Origin: Dyadobacter chenwenxiniae
GTDB lineage: Bacteria; Bacteroidota; Bacteroidia; Cytophagales; Spirosomataceae
Length of the DNA stretch: 64,000 nt
Reading direction: 5' to 3'
Assembly (NCBI RefSeq): GCF_022869785.1
Contig: NZ_CP094997.1
Location: 3,348,001-3,412,000 of the forward strand
The notes beneath the pieces were generated by a model. It was not told the origin of the DNA, did not search any database, and saw only the letters and a program-made list of their open reading frames with translations. This document shows, one piece after another, positions 26,535-35,875 of the stretch (the stretch's first letter is position 1; every line of letters begins with the position of its first letter). The translations under genes were made by a program, and so were the position numbers.

Positions 26535-28181
26535 CTAGTAATTAGGATTTTGCACCAACTTTGAATTCTGATTGATCGCTGCCTGCGGAATAGGCAACAG
26601 ATAGTTTTTTTCCGGAAAGAACTTTTTGCCTCCTTCTGGTGCGGGAATTACGGTATAAACAGTTTTTCCACCCACCACTTCAATTTTCATGGCGTGCAGC
26701 GTTCCGTTCAGGTTTTTTTCGGCCAGTTTCAGGCGCATAAGGTCAAACCAGCGTCTTTCCTCAAAAGCCAGTTCCACCCGACGTTCCCGCTGAATCACCA
26801 CCCGCATTTGGGCCTGGGTAAGCCCGGCTTTGAGCGCAGGCAATTCCGAGCGTGTCCGTATCTGGTTAATGGCCGTATACACCGATGCATCCGGGCCGGC
26901 CGCTTCGTTTTGGGCTTCGGCATAGCTCAGCAATACCTCGGCATAACGATAGATAATGAAGCTGCCGCTGTTCAACTGGTTGTTACCATTGATCGCGTAT
27001 TTCGGGTTGAGTGTTTTTCGGAGGTAGTAACCCGTGTTGGTGGCCTCGTTGGTGTTGCTCAGATCGGTCGCATTCCGGCTGCCTACGCCTTGCTTCATCA
27101 CCATTTCAGCGCCCGTCCAGGTTGATCCGTCGTAGACAATGGACTGATAAAACCGTTTTTCCCGGTTTAGGTAAGGGTTTTGAGGATCATAGCCGGAAGC
27201 CGGATCTGAAATCGGCAGACCATTGGCCATTGCATATTCATCCACCAGTTCCTGCGTAGGATCCACGCCACCATAGGCTTTCTGCACACCGCCTACCATC
27301 CAGGGGCCCCACAAACCTTCCTTTCCGCTGCCCAATGCCGTGCCGCCAAGGTATTGTTTGGCAAAAATCACTTCTATATTGTTGTTGTTATCCTCGTAAA
27401 ACTGCGTTTCGTAATTGGAAAACAAACTGTGAGAACCCAGGTCGATTACCTGCTTATTGGTAGCCGCCGCCACCGCCCAGCGGGCTTTGTCATTGGTGGT
27501 ATTTTTCAACGGGCTGGCCCAGAAAAGCTCGCAGAATCCTTTAAGCGTCAGCGCTGAGGCTTTGGAAACCCGGCCTGCTTCTGCTTTCAGCGGCAGGTCC
27601 TCCACGATAGCAGCGCACTCGTCCACAATGAATTTGTAGGTTTCTTCATCCGTATTGCGTGCCCTGAATATGGCGTCGCCTTCCTTGTTCTGGTTCAATG
27701 CATTGGTGATGATCGGAACGCCGCCGTGGGCTGTCCACAAAAGCTGGTAGTAATAGGCCCGTAAATATCTTGCTTCCGCAATTTTGGGCTTTTTCCAGGT
27801 ATCCGGAAGCGTGGATGCGGTTACTTTTTCAATAAACAGATTAGCTCTGCGGATGTTGGCGTACTGGCCCCACCAGTTGGGCGCATTGCTCGGCGTATAC
27901 ACTGATGGAGAATATAAAACCCTGCTATCGAGCCCGTTCACGCCGTTCATTGCATTATCCGTGTAATTTTCCCATGGATCGAAGAAGTTGAACGGGCCGG
28001 GGATTCCTGAATATACATTGTTCAAAAAGAGGTCTGCGGTGCCGGTGTCTGTCCAGACGGTTGTATCTGAAATCTGATCTTTCGGAGCTACATCCAGGAA
28101 GCTTTGGCAGGAAAATATCCCAAACAGCATGAACAGCAAAGCTACTTTACCATTCAAATTCATAAACCTATGGAGTTTCAT
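26535..28181 (-). CDS. SusD/RagB family nutrient-binding lipoprotein
   Basis: 548 residues. A signal ends in LFGIFSCQ (Cys25) as lipobox, then SFLDVAPKDQISD, the standard SusD opening. TPR-like helices (ARYLRAYYYQLL) and the C-terminal block with ERRVELAFEERRWFDLMRL are diagnostic, as is the ending NPNY. It sits on the cell surface as the lid of the SusC channel. It begins 21 bases after the SusC stop. An internal ATG six codons on (28163) could also be the start. The ligand cannot be told from sequence. Confidence 0.94.
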   Translation of the reverse strand: MKLHRFMNLNGKVALLFMLFGIFSCQSFLDVAPKDQISDTTVWTDTGTADLFLNNVYSGIPGPFNFFDPWENYTDNAMNGVNGLDSRVLYSPSVYTPSNAPNWWGQYANIRRANLFIEKVTASTLPDTWKKPKIAEARYLRAYYYQLLWTAHGGVPIITNALNQNKEGDAIFRARNTDEETYKFIVDECAAIVEDLPLKAEAGRVSKASALTLKGFCELFWASPLKNTTNDKARWAVAAATNKQVIDLGSHSLFSNYETQFYEDNNNNIEVIFAKQYLGGTALGSGKEGLWGPWMVGGVQKAYGGVDPTQELVDEYAMANGLPISDPASGYDPQNPYLNREKRFYQSIVYDGSTWTGAEMVMKQGVGSRNATDLSNTNEATNTGYYLRKTLNPKYAINGNNQLNSGSFIIYRYAEVLLSYAEAQNEAAGPDASVYTAINQIRTRSELPALKAGLTQAQMRVVIQRERRVELAFEERRWFDLMRLKLAEKNLNGTLHAMKIEVVGGKTVYTVIPAPEGGKKFFPEKNYLLPIPQAAINQNSKLVQNPNY

Positions 28182-28202
28182 TTTCGTATCGTTTTCAAGA
28201 AA

Positions 28203-31200
28203 TTAGAAAGTAATATTTAGACCAACCGACATTACTTTTTGCTGGGGATAGCTCCACGCATTCGCCTGGGTAATTTCCGGATCGAAATTCCGAAGCTTGG
28301 TCCATGTAAGTAGGTTCTGGCCAGACACATAGATGCGTGCATTCTGGATCTTCACTTTTTGAGTAATGACCGATGGCAGCGAATAAGACAACGTGGCGCT
28401 TCTCAAACGTAAATAGCTGGCGTCGCCGACCCAGAATGAAGAAGTCTGCGTGTTATTGGCCGTTGGCGCATTGGTAATGCGCGGGTTTTTGGCGTTCGGA
28501 TTTTCCGGCGTCCAGTAATCCAGGTTTTCCCGTACGGCGCCCATTCCGTTGTTGAAAGCCCAGGCTGCGCTGCCCGCATAATAAAAGTTCGTTTTAGCCG
28601 CGCCCTGAAATAAGATATCCAGCGTAAAACCTTTGTACTGAACATTAGGAGAAATACCGTAAATGATCCGTGGCGTTGCAACTGCGTCACCGATCCTGGT
28701 CCGGTCGTCATCGTTGATTTTCCCGTCATTGTTCATATCCTGGTACCGAATGTCACCGGGCAGTACAGGGCCCCACGGCTGAACTGCAATGCCGGGTTTC
28801 AACTTGCCGGCGTCGTCAAAATCGGCTAACTGGAAGAATCCCGATGACTGAAATCCAAACTGCGTTCCGAGCGGCTTACCGGTTAAACGACGATTGGGAT
28901 TGTTATAAGTAGCACCTGCTTCAAAGACCTGAAGCAGCTTGTTTTTGGCATAAGTGACATTACCGTTCAACGATACACGAAGGTCCGATGAGAACCGGTG
29001 CGAGGATCCCAGGGACAGGTCAATGCCCTGGTTTTGCATGATACCCGCATTCACCTGGCTTAGGCCGATACCATATTCGGAAGGAACGATCACGTCCGGA
29101 TTGACCAGCATATTGGAGCGTTTTTCGTGGAAGTAGTCGGCTTCTATATTCAGTAAACCTTTCCAGAGTGTGGCTTCAATGCCGATATCAGTCTTTTTGG
29201 CGCGTTCCCAGGTAATGTTTGGGTTTGGTTCATTCCGCTCCCGGATCGCCTGCACCGCGTTCCCGCCGATCACGTAAGCTGGCCCTGCCACACCGTATGT
29301 GCTCATATACTGGAAGGCGCTGCCTGCGAGCGCACCTACTTCTCCATATGATCCGCGCAGTTTCAGGTTATCGATCCAGCGAAGGTTTTGTTTTATAAAA
29401 TTCTCCTCCGACAAACGCCATCCGACTGAGAATGCAGGAAAAAAACCAAAGCGGTTATCCGGGGAAAAGTAGTAGCTGCCATCGTAGCGACCGCTGGCTT
29501 CAAACAAATATTTATCGGCATAGTCGTACGTAACCCGATATACCAGGCCCATCTGGCGACCGAGGCTCGCGGTTCCATTGGTGGTCATATCTGCATTGCT
29601 CGAACTGCCCATGTTCAGCTCATCAATGCCCAGGTTGTAGTTCCGGCGCGACGCTCCCAGTGCGATCGTATCATTTGCTTTGGCCTCAAAAACAGTGAGC
29701 GCGCCAATGCTGCTTTTACCAAATGACCTGGCGTAGTTCAGACTGGCCTGGTAAGTAAGTTGCTGATATTGCCGATAATTTTGGTTCAAAGATGCTTTGG
29801 CCGCACCAAAAATACCGTCGGTAATCACTTTCGTCACAGGATTGATCGTAGCGAGATGAACCGGCACAGTCCAGATCTTGTCCATGATCATCGTAGGATC
29901 ATATGCGATCGTTCCTTTCGCAACCAGTCCCGGAATAAAAGGAATTGCCTGTTCAACAGACAATTGGGTATATAAAGCAGTCGTATTTGTCTTCTGATAA
30001 CCACTGTTGTAAATGCTTCCGGTTACATATGTGCCGTTCATACCATTGCTAAAAAACAGCGGGCCGTTTTGCGGTGTGGCATAACCGATCAATTCAAAGA
30101 TCCGCGATGTCCCGATGGATGGATATTGTGACTTTTGCAGCCGACCGTTCAGGCTGAATGATATCTTGGTGGTTTTGGTAGCCTGTGCATCCAGGTTCAT
30201 CGCCAGGTTATAGCGTTTGTTGCTCGTCGACGGCCACATTCCGGCCTGATACTGGTAACCGAGACTTGCGTAGTATTTGATCCGCTCGGCACCGCCCGAA
30301 AGCTCAATGTTATGTGTTGTAATAACCGCATTGCGGTTCACCAGCTCCTTTACATAATTCTCGCTAGGGTACGAATCATTGTCGGAACCATCTTTAAATT
30401 TTTGCAGAGCTTCGTCCGTATAGGGCACAGGCAAACCGGCGTTTCTGGCGGCCGCGTTTTTCAAAGTAGCAAAATCGTAGCCATTGAGATAATCCGGCAT
30501 TACTGTTGGATTCTGAAATCCCACGTAAGCATTATAGGTCAATGATGGCGTTCCGGTTTTCCCACGTTTGGTGGTTACCAGCACCACCCCATTTGCACCC
30601 GCAACACCGTAAGGCGCCACAGCCGCGGCATCTTTCAGCACGGTAAAAGTCTCAATGGTATTAGGGTCAAGCTGTTGAAAATTTCTTGGAATACCATCTA
30701 CTACCAATAAGGGCTGATTGTTGCCCGTCGAGGAAACACCTCGAATGTAAATGCTGGAACCATCCCGCCCCGGCTCGCCGGAGGCTTGCTTGGCGATCAC
30801 ACCGGAAACCCGGCCGCCTAACCCGTTACTCAGGTTGGTCAGCGGCGTGGCAGCGAGCTGTTCGCCTTTTAATGTTGAGACGGCGGCAGTAACCGAAGTT
30901 TTCTTTTGTGTTCCGTAACCAACCACCACCACTTCGCTCAATGCTTTAATGCTGGCTTTCAATGCAATATCCATGGTGGTCCGGCTGCCGACGGTGAGTT
31001 CCTGACTTTCGTAGCCTACAAAACTGAATATCAACACGGCAGCATCGTCCTCCACGGCAAGTTCATATTTGCCGTCTGTTCCTGTGACGCTGCCCCGCTG
31101 GGTACCTTTTATGATTACGCTCACACCCGGTAATGCTTCCCCTTTTTCGTCGGAAACAACACCGGTGATGGTTTTATCAACTTCCGCAATTTTCGGCATT

Positions 31201-31577
31201 ACGAGCGCTTCAAGCGGCTTTTTATGGAGTAGAATCCTGGAATCTACTACCTCAAATGAGATCTGGATTGGTGTCAGCAATTCGTCCAAAACCCTGGATA
31301 ATTGTCTTTTGGAAACATTCAGCGACACTTTCTGACGTGCCTGAATGCTGTTGGTACTATAAATAAATTTCACATTGGCCTGCTTTTCAATGTGGCTTAA
31401 TACCTGCCTTACCTCCGCGGATTCCATTTGAATGGAAATCTCCTTCCGAAGGGCCTCCTGTGCGCGTGTATCCACCGCAAAAGAAAGGTTACAGAACAGG
31501 GCACAAAGCAGTAACTGTGTAACAGTTATTCGCATGACATTAATTAGATACCGTTTGACAGATACATTTTTTTGCAT
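28203..31577 (-). CDS. SusC/RagA TonB-linked outer-membrane transporter with STN signalling domain
   Basis: 1124 residues. Signal peptide up to ~34; an STN secretin/TonB short domain (~55-120, VRQVLSHIEKQANVKFIY) that contacts the FecR anti-sigma factor; a carboxypeptidase-like Ig domain (~133-205, GVVSDEKGEALPGVSV); the plug (~215-330, VVVVGYGTQKK); and a 22-strand barrel ending in VGLNITF. It pairs with SusD to import a ligand using TonB energy, and through the STN domain can signal ligand presence to the FecR/ECF pair just upstream. Confidence 0.95.
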   Translation of the reverse strand: MQKNVSVKRYLINVMRITVTQLLLCALFCNLSFAVDTRAQEALRKEISIQMESAEVRQVLSHIEKQANVKFIYSTNSIQARQKVSLNVSKRQLSRVLDELLTPIQISFEVVDSRILLHKKPLEALVMPKIAEVDKTITGVVSDEKGEALPGVSVIIKGTQRGSVTGTDGKYELAVEDDAAVLIFSFVGYESQELTVGSRTTMDIALKASIKALSEVVVVGYGTQKKTSVTAAVSTLKGEQLAATPLTNLSNGLGGRVSGVIAKQASGEPGRDGSSIYIRGVSSTGNNQPLLVVDGIPRNFQQLDPNTIETFTVLKDAAAVAPYGVAGANGVVLVTTKRGKTGTPSLTYNAYVGFQNPTVMPDYLNGYDFATLKNAAARNAGLPVPYTDEALQKFKDGSDNDSYPSENYVKELVNRNAVITTHNIELSGGAERIKYYASLGYQYQAGMWPSTSNKRYNLAMNLDAQATKTTKISFSLNGRLQKSQYPSIGTSRIFELIGYATPQNGPLFFSNGMNGTYVTGSIYNSGYQKTNTTALYTQLSVEQAIPFIPGLVAKGTIAYDPTMIMDKIWTVPVHLATINPVTKVITDGIFGAAKASLNQNYRQYQQLTYQASLNYARSFGKSSIGALTVFEAKANDTIALGASRRNYNLGIDELNMGSSSNADMTTNGTASLGRQMGLVYRVTYDYADKYLFEASGRYDGSYYFSPDNRFGFFPAFSVGWRLSEENFIKQNLRWIDNLKLRGSYGEVGALAGSAFQYMSTYGVAGPAYVIGGNAVQAIRERNEPNPNITWERAKKTDIGIEATLWKGLLNIEADYFHEKRSNMLVNPDVIVPSEYGIGLSQVNAGIMQNQGIDLSLGSSHRFSSDLRVSLNGNVTYAKNKLLQVFEAGATYNNPNRRLTGKPLGTQFGFQSSGFFQLADFDDAGKLKPGIAVQPWGPVLPGDIRYQDMNNDGKINDDDRTRIGDAVATPRIIYGISPNVQYKGFTLDILFQGAAKTNFYYAGSAAWAFNNGMGAVRENLDYWTPENPNAKNPRITNAPTANNTQTSSFWVGDASYLRLRSATLSYSLPSVITQKVKIQNARIYVSGQNLLTWTKLRNFDPEITQANAWSYPQQKVMSVGLNITF

Positions 31578-31660
31578 AATTTTAAATGTTTTTGAATTGT
31601 TACAGACTCATGAACACTGGTGTTCTCGACAGAATTGGCGTTCTGAGAGGACCACTACTA

Positions 31661-31689
31661 AGCCAATAATGCTCGCAACATTGTTGGCT
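31661..31689. promoter_or_regulatory. Stem-loop in the FecR-SusC gap
   Basis: AGCCAATAATG pairs with CATTGTTGGCT across a 7-base loop (11 pairs, one G-U). A T-rich tract follows on the plus strand only, where no gene ends, so it is not an obvious terminator of the minus-strand operon. It lies in the 165-base gap where the ECF-dependent SusC promoter is expected. Confidence 0.4.
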
Positions 31690-31742
31690 TTTTCTTTTGA
31701 ATACCGGTTTCTACATAGGCAGGTATTTTGGTGTTTGTGCGG

Positions 31743-32771
31743 CTATTTTTTACAGCCGTCGCCTTTGATAAAAAAAGTAGTTCCCCGCAACTCATAACTG
31801 GCATTTACCGATTTGCAAATGAACCGGAGCTGTGTGTGCAGCGGGAGACCGGTGAGGTCGCCGGTGAAAATGCAATCGTTCAATGTTGATTTTTCGACGA
31901 CGATCTCCACGCCAAAGGCCTTTTGAATGACTGACAAAACCTCCTGTAAGGTCGATTCTTCAAAAACGAATTCCAGTTTTTTCTCCTGTAAATCCTGCAA
32001 TACAGGTGCTTCTACAAGTTCCGGCACCAGTTTTTTGGATTCTTTGTCAAAAGTGATTTTCTGATTTGGCCTCAAAATCACGCCATTGCGGTTTTGGGGC
32101 GCCTTTTGTTTGTTTTCGTAAACTGATACCCTGCCGCTAACTACCTTCACTTCGATGATTTTGGAGTCTTTGTAAGATTTCACGTTAAATGTTGTCCCTA
32201 ATACCTGCGTTACCAGCTCACCGGTATACACGAAAAACGGGCGGCTGGAATCCTTCTTAACCTCGAAAAATGCTTCTCCTTCCAATTCGACCTGGCGCTT
32301 TTTATTGTCGAAATGTCTGGAGTATTTCAGGCTGCTCTCCGGGGTCAATGTGACGATCGTGCCGTCTTCCAGGGATAATGTTTTAGGTTTCCCGGTGGTA
32401 TTGTAAACCTCTGCATAATCTTCCAATGCTAAATCGGCGTCAGACGAAGATATTTTGGAAATGATATTTTGATTTAGTTTACTGATCGAGTCCGGCACGA
32501 ATATCGCCAGGCCTGACACCAGGATAATCGTCGCCGCCACCGCCAGCCACCGCCAGCCTATTCTCTTCAACATGGGGCTCTTGCCAAGTACGGAGCTGGA
32601 TATACGTTTCCACATCCTGCGTTCTACAACGATTTGCTCGGATCGGCTGATCGTCATCGTTCCGTTTGCAAAAGCCGTTTCAGACCATTCCAAAATCTGT
32701 TTTTCTTCTTCCGGGTCGCATTCCCCGGAGAGATATTTTTGTAATAATATATCGAAATCGTGTTGATTCAT
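31743..32771 (-). CDS. FecR-family anti-sigma factor
   Basis: 342 residues. The N-terminal cytoplasmic anti-sigma region (~1-80, HDFDILLQKYLSGECDPEEE) is followed by one membrane helix (~84-104), a periplasmic FecR domain (~125-225, with LEDGTIVTLTPESSLKY and EGEAFFEV) and a C-terminal DUF4974 domain (~255-335). It keeps the ECF sigma inactive until the loaded SusC transporter signals through its STN domain. It begins 17 bases after the sigma gene, in the same transcript. Confidence 0.93.
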   Translation of the reverse strand: MNQHDFDILLQKYLSGECDPEEEKQILEWSETAFANGTMTISRSEQIVVERRMWKRISSSVLGKSPMLKRIGWRWLAVAATIILVSGLAIFVPDSISKLNQNIISKISSSDADLALEDYAEVYNTTGKPKTLSLEDGTIVTLTPESSLKYSRHFDNKKRQVELEGEAFFEVKKDSSRPFFVYTGELVTQVLGTTFNVKSYKDSKIIEVKVVSGRVSVYENKQKAPQNRNGVILRPNQKITFDKESKKLVPELVEAPVLQDLQEKKLEFVFEESTLQEVLSVIQKAFGVEIVVEKSTLNDCIFTGDLTGLPLHTQLRFICKSVNASYELRGTTFFIKGDGCKK

Positions 32772-32788
32772 TATGTGTTTCTCGATTC

Positions 32789-33343
32789 TTAGTTATCTGA
32801 ATTGTAATATTTCAAATGGTCTTTCAGGACTTTCAGCGATTGGGTAATGTGGTACTCGACCCCTTTTTCGGTCAGGCTGAGTTTTTCGGCAATGTCCTTC
32901 ACCGACTGGTTTTCGAAGCGGCTCAAACGGAACACCTGAGAGGTTTTTTCGGGCAACTTTTTCATGACTTCCTCCACAGCCCTCGATAAATCCGAAAAGT
33001 TGACGATTTCGTCAGTGCCGTAGGATTGCTGGATCTCGTGAAAGATCAGGTACTCCTGGTATTTTCTCTGTGTGATCGCAGATTTGATGTAATTCATGAC
33101 CCGGTGCTTCATTGAAACGATCAGGTAAGCACGCAAATGTTTGATCAGCGATTCCTCTCTTTTGTACCAAAGGTTTTCAAATACATCCTGGACGAGCTCT
33201 TCGGCTTCTTCTTTGGTCCCGGTTTCCTGGTAAGCAATGGTATACAAGCGATACCAGTATCGAAGATAAATCTCCTCAAAGGATTTCTCATTCCCTTTCC
33301 GGAGCGATTCCACTAGTTGTTCATCGGTAAAACGTTTGTACAT
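32789..33343 (-). CDS. ECF RNA polymerase sigma factor (FecI-like)
   Basis: 184 residues. Region 2 (~20-90) includes EAEELVQDVFENLW and region 4 (~125-178) the helix-turn-helix KDIAEKLSLTEKGVEYHITQ. It is the first gene of the sigma/FecR/SusC/SusD operon and should direct transcription of susC onwards after release by FecR. Length and layout are normal for Bacteroidota SusCD-linked ECF factors. Confidence 0.94.
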   Translation of the reverse strand: MYKRFTDEQLVESLRKGNEKSFEEIYLRYWYRLYTIAYQETGTKEEAEELVQDVFENLWYKREESLIKHLRAYLIVSMKHRVMNYIKSAITQRKYQEYLIFHEIQQSYGTDEIVNFSDLSRAVEEVMKKLPEKTSQVFRLSRFENQSVKDIAEKLSLTEKGVEYHITQSLKVLKDHLKYYNSDN

Positions 33344-33664
33344 AGAAATAGAAAATGCTAAGATGCTCTAAAGGCAACTGAGAAGGAAAAACCCCTAGAC
33401 GTATTTTAGAAAAATTTTGAATAATTTTTAAAACAAGAAATTTTATTCGGGAAAAATGGTTTGGGCTAGAAGAAGCATTGGGGTTACAGGGGATTGCCTA
33501 ACATCAAAACAGCGCACGGATTGATATGCAATCTTTTGCGCTTTTATTTTTAGACGTGTGTCAATGCTGCGCTTATGGCAGAAGAGATAGCACAACCTAG
33601 TCGGGGGAAATCGAATTTTTTGGGAAAAGCAGCATATAGTTGCCAAACTTTACGGCAACACCTC
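33344..33664. other. Intergenic region upstream of the sigma operon
   Basis: 321 bases with no coding-like reading. Its left end has a short inverted repeat, GTTGCC at 33639-33644 against GGCAAC at 33654-33659, just beyond the tannase stop, which could be a weak terminator. The right part should hold the sigma gene's promoter; no clear motif was found. Confidence 0.4.
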
Positions 33665-35140
33665 CTACTCCTTCGGATAAGCAAAAATAGCCTTGGTAGC
33701 AACCTTTCCCCCAGCCTCTTTGGAAGCAACGATCTGATCCGGCACTTTTGACTTTTCTACCCAGTCGATGATGAGGCTGACCCAATCTACTTTGTCGCAG
33801 CCTGGGCCGCCGCCGCAGTGCAAAACGCCCGGGAGAAGGAACAGTCTTGCAAAAGATTGTGCGTCTTGGTCGGTTTTTAAAATGCCATTGTAATGCTCAA
33901 TGGTTGCGTTTGCCGAGAGTGCGGCGTCATTCCATCCGTGGAAAAAGATGATTTTGCCATTTCGTTTTTTGAACTCGCTGTAATCAGTACGGGTGGCATC
34001 CAGATAGGATGAGGCATATGCCGTTTCCGCTGCGAAATTTTTGTAGTTGTACTTTGTATAATCAAAGGTTGAATCGTTGAAGATAAAATACTTGAAAATG
34101 TTGGTAGAAAACATATAATGCAGGCTGGGCTCTTTTTGCTGGGCGGAAACTGGCGCGGTAATCCAGGGGTCCCAGGAACCGCCTTCGGCTTCTCCGCCAA
34201 ATGGAAAACCTGGATAAATCTGTTTGCCATTGGCGACCAAAGGACTGTAAATAGACTTGATAGCAGCGAGCTGGGCTTTTGTAAGACATGCGTTTCCCGG
34301 TTTTTCGTTCGCACAAACCGGTAATTTAGAAAAATCGAACTTGCATTTACCCGGGTTGTTGATGATCCCGTCACCTGCCCCATCAAGTTGGTCGCATTGT
34401 TTCAGAACTTCCTTCTGTAAAAGTTTGAGATTGTCGGTTGTGATAACCGGACTCAGCTCTTTTGAGTTGGGATAATTGAGTTGGCTGTGGCGCAAAAACT
34501 TGGCAGCGATTGCCGGCCATGCAAATGCGGGTGCCCCGGCCACGATCCCGTCAAAATCTTCGGGATAATATTGGGCCTCCACCATCGCCTGTCCGCCCCC
34601 ACGCGAGCAACCTACAAAATACGATTTGGAAGGTGCTGCACAATAATAATTTTGCATAATGGCTTTTGAAACCACGGCGGTACGATGGATGGCAAGCCGC
34701 CCGAAGTTGAGCTGTCGTTCCATGTTGTTGTACGCCCATTTAGCATCGTCGCCTCCTTCGTGACCTGTGTCAGTGCCCGCCGTTGCAAATCCTTCGTCTA
34801 CTTTTGACTTAAAATCATTTTGAATGCTTCCCACAAAACCGCCTCCTCCCGACATCAGAAAACGCGTATTACTTTCATCCGGTAACAGTATCTCAAAATT
34901 GATTTCCCGGCTTATCCTGCCCAGTACGCGACAGAAAGGCTTCCTGATGACGATAGTTCCGCGCCATGGCTCGTTCGGATTTTTAATCGTATCCCCGGCA
35001 TTGGACTCGGCGACCAGAATTGTAACATCCGGAAGTTTCAGGTTTTTTAAATCCGCGCAGGGCATACAAGGTTTTACAGTTTGCGCCGAAACAAGGCCGA
35101 CAAACAAAATGAAGGCGACGGAAACGTAAAATTTTCTCAT
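33665..35140 (-). CDS. Tannase/feruloyl-esterase family secreted hydrolase
   Basis: 491 residues with a signal peptide (1-19). The nucleophile is Ser179 in VGCSRGGGQ, preceded by Cys178; a later GWNDAALS gives the Asp and LHCGGGPG the His-Cys, so the family's CS-D-HC arrangement, with its disulphide next to the active site, is complete. Calcium-loop-like DGAGDGIINNP is present. It cleaves ester bonds of galloylated or feruloylated plant compounds outside the cytoplasm. It is transcribed alone on the minus strand. It fits the plant-polymer theme of the giant xyloglucanase. Confidence 0.9.
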   Translation of the reverse strand: MRKFYVSVAFILFVGLVSAQTVKPCMPCADLKNLKLPDVTILVAESNAGDTIKNPNEPWRGTIVIRKPFCRVLGRISREINFEILLPDESNTRFLMSGGGGFVGSIQNDFKSKVDEGFATAGTDTGHEGGDDAKWAYNNMERQLNFGRLAIHRTAVVSKAIMQNYYCAAPSKSYFVGCSRGGGQAMVEAQYYPEDFDGIVAGAPAFAWPAIAAKFLRHSQLNYPNSKELSPVITTDNLKLLQKEVLKQCDQLDGAGDGIINNPGKCKFDFSKLPVCANEKPGNACLTKAQLAAIKSIYSPLVANGKQIYPGFPFGGEAEGGSWDPWITAPVSAQQKEPSLHYMFSTNIFKYFIFNDSTFDYTKYNYKNFAAETAYASSYLDATRTDYSEFKKRNGKIIFFHGWNDAALSANATIEHYNGILKTDQDAQSFARLFLLPGVLHCGGGPGCDKVDWVSLIIDWVEKSKVPDQIVASKEAGGKVATKAIFAYPKE

Positions 35141-35293
35141 ATAGGAAATGTTTTAAGGCCGGGATGCATTTCGTTAATAAAGCAGGATAAATCGACTTTA
35201 TAACTATTCACCATTTGGTTGAGCTGGCAAAACAGCTTTCCGTCCTCCCCGCTTTCCCTAACCTGTAACTTACATCGCCAGGCCGTAAAATAT

Positions 35294-35308
35294 CCGGGAA
35301 CTTCCCGG
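35294..35308. promoter_or_regulatory. 15-bp palindrome upstream of XRE copy 2
   Basis: CCGGGAA-C-TTCCCGG is a perfect inverted repeat at the start of the segment shared with copy 1, where only the right half remains. It is a candidate autoregulatory operator, given that XRE regulators usually bind palindromes near their own promoters. Binding is inferred. Confidence 0.45.
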
Positions 35309-35351
35309 CAGATTTACATAAATTGCCTTTTTAACCAAACACCCTTTCCAC
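35300..35351 (+). repeat. Upstream region shared with the first XRE gene (copy 2)
   Basis: Nearly identical to 8236-8288, with a few substitutions and a slightly shorter T-run. The match continues into both coding regions (MAHTT, NPKIHEGRNLKRFRE), showing that one event copied promoter, leader and gene together. Confidence 0.75.
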
Positions 35352-35780
35352 ATGGCACATACTACCACCAATCCGAAGATCCACGAAGGCCGTAATCTCA
35401 AACGATTTCGGGAGATGCTCGCGATCAAACAAGATTATCTCGCATTTGAGCTTGGCGAAGACTGGAACCAGCAAAAAATTTCCCTGCTCGAACAAAAAGA
35501 AACGATTGATTCTGACATTTTGGAGCAAGTTGCGGCTATTTTGAAAATACCAGCTGAGGCGATTCGGAATTTTGATGAGAATCAAGCGATTAATATTATC
35601 ACGAATACCTACCATGACTTTAAGGATAATGCATTCGTCAATAATGGAAATACTCCGACTTTCTATGTAAATCCAATCGAAGAAATCAGAAAGTTACACG
35701 ACGAAAAAATGGACCTTTATGAGCGGATGTTGAAGGAGAAGGATGGAATGATGGCGCGGTTGGAACGGTTGATTGGGTGA
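35352..35780 (+). CDS. XRE-family helix-turn-helix regulator, copy 2
   Basis: 142 residues, paralogue of the gene at 8289. The HTH region (residues ~14-68) differs mainly at the first HTH helix (MLAIKQDYLAFE against LFNYKQDALAFE), the middle ITNTYHD block is the same, the linker (~88-105) is unrelated, and the coiled-coil end LYERMLKEKD is almost the same. A changed recognition region with a kept oligomerisation end suggests the two may bind different sites yet could form mixed oligomers; that is inference. It converges on the HxlR gene at 35854. Confidence 0.85.
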   Translation: MAHTTTNPKIHEGRNLKRFREMLAIKQDYLAFELGEDWNQQKISLLEQKETIDSDILEQVAAILKIPAEAIRNFDENQAINIITNTYHDFKDNAFVNNGNTPTFYVNPIEEIRKLHDEKMDLYERMLKEKDGMMARLERLIG

Positions 35781-35799
35781 GGTGAATCAATCTCACCTC
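35779..35799 (+). terminator. Small hairpin at the XRE copy 2 stop
   Basis: GAGGTGA and TCACCTC pair perfectly across a 7-base loop and overlap the TGA stop. There is no following T-run, so it is only a weak candidate terminator. Confidence 0.35.
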
Positions 35800-35826
35800 T
35801 TCAAAATAAATAATTACAAAACGCTC

Positions 35827-35875
35827 GCAATCTTACGGGCTGGCATCCCTGCCTTAATTTAACCCGTAAGATTGC
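35827..35875. terminator. 13-bp inverted repeat between convergent XRE and HxlR genes
   Basis: GCAATCTTACGGG (35827-35839) is perfectly complementary to 35863-35875, with a 23-base loop. The right arm lies inside the last codons of the HxlR gene. Its position between two convergent genes suggests a bidirectional terminator. Confidence 0.5.

Noticed and set aside
31612..31625. GAACAC-TG-GTGTTC repeat before the SusC gene as an operator
   Set aside because: Short, and control here is expected from the ECF sigma factor; no second copy was found to support it.
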